A stretch of DNA of 9,229 nt, taken from the NCBI GenBank assembly GCA_016788685.1, contig JAEUSS010000056.1, positions 1-9,229 of the forward strand, read 5' to 3'. Of the stretch, positions 7,719 to 9,229 are shown in pieces. Made by a program: the position numbers and the translations under genes. The notes beneath the pieces were generated by a model that worked only from the letters and a program-made list of their open reading frames with translations, was not told the DNA's origin and ran no database searches. Numbering within the stretch: position 1 is the stretch's first letter; every line of letters begins with the position of its first letter. The DNA comes from Prolixibacteraceae bacterium (GTDB lineage: Bacteria; Bacteroidota; Bacteroidia; Bacteroidales; Prolixibacteraceae).

Positions 7719-7741
7719 TAAATCTTTTTTTATAAGATTTA
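7719..7741. promoter_or_regulatory. 8-bp inverted repeat in the -33 region of the oxidoreductase promoter
   Basis: TAAATCTT (7719-7726) and AAGATTTA (7734-7741) are perfect inverted copies around a 7-nt T-rich spacer. The repeat lies directly upstream of the -7 element at 7748 and covers the place where a -33 box should be, which carries only a T run and no TTTG. This is where an activator or repressor could control the oxidoreductase gene. It is too short and poor in GC to act as a terminator. Confidence 0.4.
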
Positions 7742-7747
7742 CCTTTT

Positions 7748-7755
7748 TACTTTTG
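7748..7755 (+). promoter_or_regulatory. Bacteroidota-type -7 promoter element for the Gfo/Idh gene
   Basis: TACTTTTG matches the Bacteroidota sigma-ABfr -7 consensus TAnnTTTG exactly. It lies 116 bp before the oxidoreductase ATG, giving a leader of about 110 nt. The matching -33 TTTG is absent (only a T tract near 7725-7731), which suggests dependence on an activator. A second, weaker candidate is TACCTTTA at 7767-7774. Confidence 0.5.
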
Positions 7756-7871
7756 CCTTGGTTTGATACCTTTAGGCGATTTTTCAGCGAATAAAATTAA
7801 AAATAAATACCGGATTCTGCTGCCAACAGTTCCCGTATCTGAAAAAATGTAAACCAACTAAATTATAAAAC

Positions 7872-9191
7872 ATGACCAACGACCGCAGAACTTTTATTAA
7901 ACAATCTGCCACAGCAGCTACCGCCTTGGGAGTATTTCCCACCCTGATGAACGCCAGTTGTGTTGGCGCCAACGAAAAAGTAGTTGTCGCTCTGATCGGC
8001 TGTAACAACCAGGGATGGACCAACTTAGTATCATTTATGAAACTCCCCAACGTGGAGTGCGCCGCATTGTGCGATGTTGACCAGAATGTGCTGAACAAGC
8101 GTGCCGCCGAACTCGAAAAGCTGACGAGCAAAAAACCGGCTCTTTACGGCGATTTCAGAAAAGTACTTGAGCAGAAAGACATTGATGCCGTTATTATCGG
8201 AACGCCCGACCACTGGCACTGCATCCCGATGATTTATGCTGCCGAAGCCGGAAAAGATGTCTATTGCGAAAAACCTCTGGGCTACACCATCGAAGAATGT
8301 GACCTGATGGTAAAAGCGACCAAACGCTACAAAACGGTGGTTCAGGTCGGACAATGGCAACGCAGCGATCCGCACTGGCTCAACGCAGTTAAATATATCC
8401 AGGAAGGAAATCTCGGAAGAGTACGTTCGGTTCGGGCCTGGTCGTATGTCGGCTGGAAAAAATCTATACCGGTAGTTGCCGATGCCCCGGCCCCCGCAGG
8501 TGTCGATTACGACATGTGGCTCGGCCCCCGCCCTTCGCGCCCGTTCAACCAAAACCGTTTTCACGGTTCTTTCCGCTGGTACTGGGATTATGCCGGCGGG
8601 GTGATGGCCGACTGGGGTGTTCATTTACTCGACTATGCACTGTTCGGGATGAACCAGTATGTGCCTCAGTCTGTCAGTTCTTCAGGCGGAAAATATGCGT
8701 TCCCGGATGATGCAATGGAAACCCCTGACACCATGATGGCGATGTATGATTTCGGCAATTTTGGCATTCTGTGGGACCACACCATCGGAATTTACGGCGC
8801 CCAGTTCAAACGGCGCGGACACGGCGTGGCATTTATCGGCGAATACGGAACGCTGGTTGTTGACCGTGCCGGTTGGGAAGTGATCGCCGAAAACAAAAGT
8901 ACCAGCGCCCGCGAAGGTTTTGCCGATCTGCCGATCCAAAAAGGAACCGGAAAAGGCCTCGACTTACACGTGGCCAATTTCATCGATTGCATCAAAACCC
9001 GAAACAAACCCAACTGCGACATCGAAATTGGCGCACACATTGCGCGGTTCTCGCACATGGGAAATATTGCCTACCGGTTGGGCCGTAAGATTGTTTGGGA
9101 TGGCGACAAACAGGAATTCCTGAACGACCCGGAAGCCAACGCACTGACCAAAGCCGAATACCGCGCTCCCTGGTCGCTGCCTAAAGTATAA
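7872..9191 (+). CDS. Tat-exported Gfo/Idh/MocA-family NAD(P)-dependent oxidoreductase
   Basis: Sugar or glycoside dehydrogenase family protein, 439 residues. The N-terminus has a twin-arginine signal (DRRTFIK, R5-R6, then a mild hydrophobic stretch about 12-26), pointing to export of the folded, cofactor-loaded enzyme to the periplasm. The Rossmann domain begins at about 36 (VVVALIG, glycine motif GCNNQG 43-48), with CDVD at 67-70 for the ribose-binding acid, TPDHWH (111-116) and the family's catalytic-lysine motif EKP (133-135, K134). The C-terminal alpha/beta domain includes GGVMADWGVHLLDYA (242-256), with H251 and D254 near the active site. Members of this exported group are abundant in Bacteroidota; some are known to make or process 3-keto-glycosides, others act on inositols or hexosamines. 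It is divergent from the creatininase-GH78 pair and probably shares its control region. The A-rich stretch before ATG 7872 is typical for the phylum. Family certain; substrate and direction of reaction unknown. Confidence 0.92.
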   Translation: MTNDRRTFIKQSATAATALGVFPTLMNASCVGANEKVVVALIGCNNQGWTNLVSFMKLPNVECAALCDVDQNVLNKRAAELEKLTSKKPALYGDFRKVLEQKDIDAVIIGTPDHWHCIPMIYAAEAGKDVYCEKPLGYTIEECDLMVKATKRYKTVVQVGQWQRSDPHWLNAVKYIQEGNLGRVRSVRAWSYVGWKKSIPVVADAPAPAGVDYDMWLGPRPSRPFNQNRFHGSFRWYWDYAGGVMADWGVHLLDYALFGMNQYVPQSVSSSGGKYAFPDDAMETPDTMMAMYDFGNFGILWDHTIGIYGAQFKRRGHGVAFIGEYGTLVVDRAGWEVIAENKSTSAREGFADLPIQKGTGKGLDLHVANFIDCIKTRNKPNCDIEIGAHIARFSHMGNIAYRLGRKIVWDGDKQEFLNDPEANALTKAEYRAPWSLPKV

Positions 9192-9208
9192 AACTACGCT
9201 TTACTCAT

Positions 9209-9229
9209 CGGGTGACTTCGAGTCACCCG
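9209..9229 (+). terminator. Hairpin after the Gfo/Idh gene, cut by the window edge
   Basis: CGGGTGACT (9209-9217) and AGTCACCCG (9221-9229) form a perfect 9-bp, GC-rich stem around a TCG loop, 17 bp after the oxidoreductase stop. This is the right place for a Rho-independent terminator, but the window ends with the stem, so a following T run cannot be checked. The bases just before it (ACTCAT, 9203-9208) could extend the stem if ATGAGT follows the edge. Confidence 0.6.

Larger units (their letters stand above)
7601..7871. promoter_or_regulatory. Divergent intergenic control region rich in inverted repeats
   Basis: 271 bp separate the creatininase-family start (left) and the Gfo/Idh start (right). 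No plausible gene is seen in it. From left to right it holds three neighbouring 12-bp inverted repeats (7625-7660), a 13-bp inverted repeat TTGGG-TGC-CCCAA (7688-7700), a direct repeat of AATGCA at 7703 and 7713, an 8-bp inverted repeat around 7719-7741, and a TAnnTTTG promoter element at 7748. The oxidoreductase leader after that element is about 110 nt and AT-rich. No riboswitch fold was recognised. Confidence 0.6.

Noticed and set aside
7872..9191. Several 60-200 codon frames on both strands within the oxidoreductase gene, including a - strand frame at 8031-8624
   Set aside because: They overlap a well-supported Gfo/Idh coding frame and show no independent signals or family motifs.
1..9229. 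CRISPR array, tRNA/rRNA genes, insertion sequences, phage or toxin-antitoxin genes
   Set aside because: No regularly spaced repeats, transposase or integrase motifs, or RNA gene signatures were seen on either strand.

Overview
The window looks like chromosomal DNA of a Bacteroidota member, probably in the Bacteroidales/Marinilabiliales range. This rests on the A-rich regions before start codons without clear Shine-Dalgarno sites, a TAnnTTTG-type -7 promoter element, and a gene set of secreted GH78 glycosidase, creatininase-family protein and Tat-exported Gfo/Idh/MocA oxidoreductase. The assignment is inference from style; there is no rRNA or other marker gene here. Base composition looks roughly balanced and even, with no sign of a mobile element, phage, tRNA or CRISPR array.

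Left half (1-4420, + strand): the 3' part of an RND efflux operon. It holds the C-terminal ~263 residues of a periplasmic membrane fusion protein (cut by the window edge), a complete 1066-residue inner-membrane RND permease, and a 102-residue soluble protein that I read as a PII/DUF3240-like ferredoxin-fold protein. The spacings are 24 and 19 bp, so the three are very likely co-transcribed. A strong hairpin terminator with a 13-bp perfect stem (4365-4415) closes the operon. No outer-membrane TolC-like gene lies downstream, so if there is one it sits upstream of the window or elsewhere.

Right half (4464-9229): a divergent carbohydrate-related locus. On the - strand, a creatininase-family amidohydrolase (7600-6839) is followed after 77 bp by a secreted GH78 alpha-L-rhamnosidase-like enzyme (6761-4464). 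On the + strand, a Tat-signal Gfo/Idh/MocA oxidoreductase (7872-9191) is followed by a hairpin that ends at the window edge. The 271-bp region between the two start codons is rich in short perfect inverted repeats and carries a good Bacteroidota promoter for the oxidoreductase, so it is the likely control region for both arms.

Working model (inference): the GH78 enzyme removes rhamnose or a related sugar from a glycoside in the periplasm or outside the cell. The oxidoreductase acts on a sugar or glycoside in the periplasm, and the creatininase-family hydrolase handles an amide- or lactone-like product in the cytoplasm. No SusC/SusD pair, sulfatase or sugar-kinase gene is visible, so the substrate cannot be named. 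I found no clear-cut new system. The best leads are the PII-like protein attached to the RND pump, the repeat-rich divergent control region, and the three-enzyme glycoside cluster.
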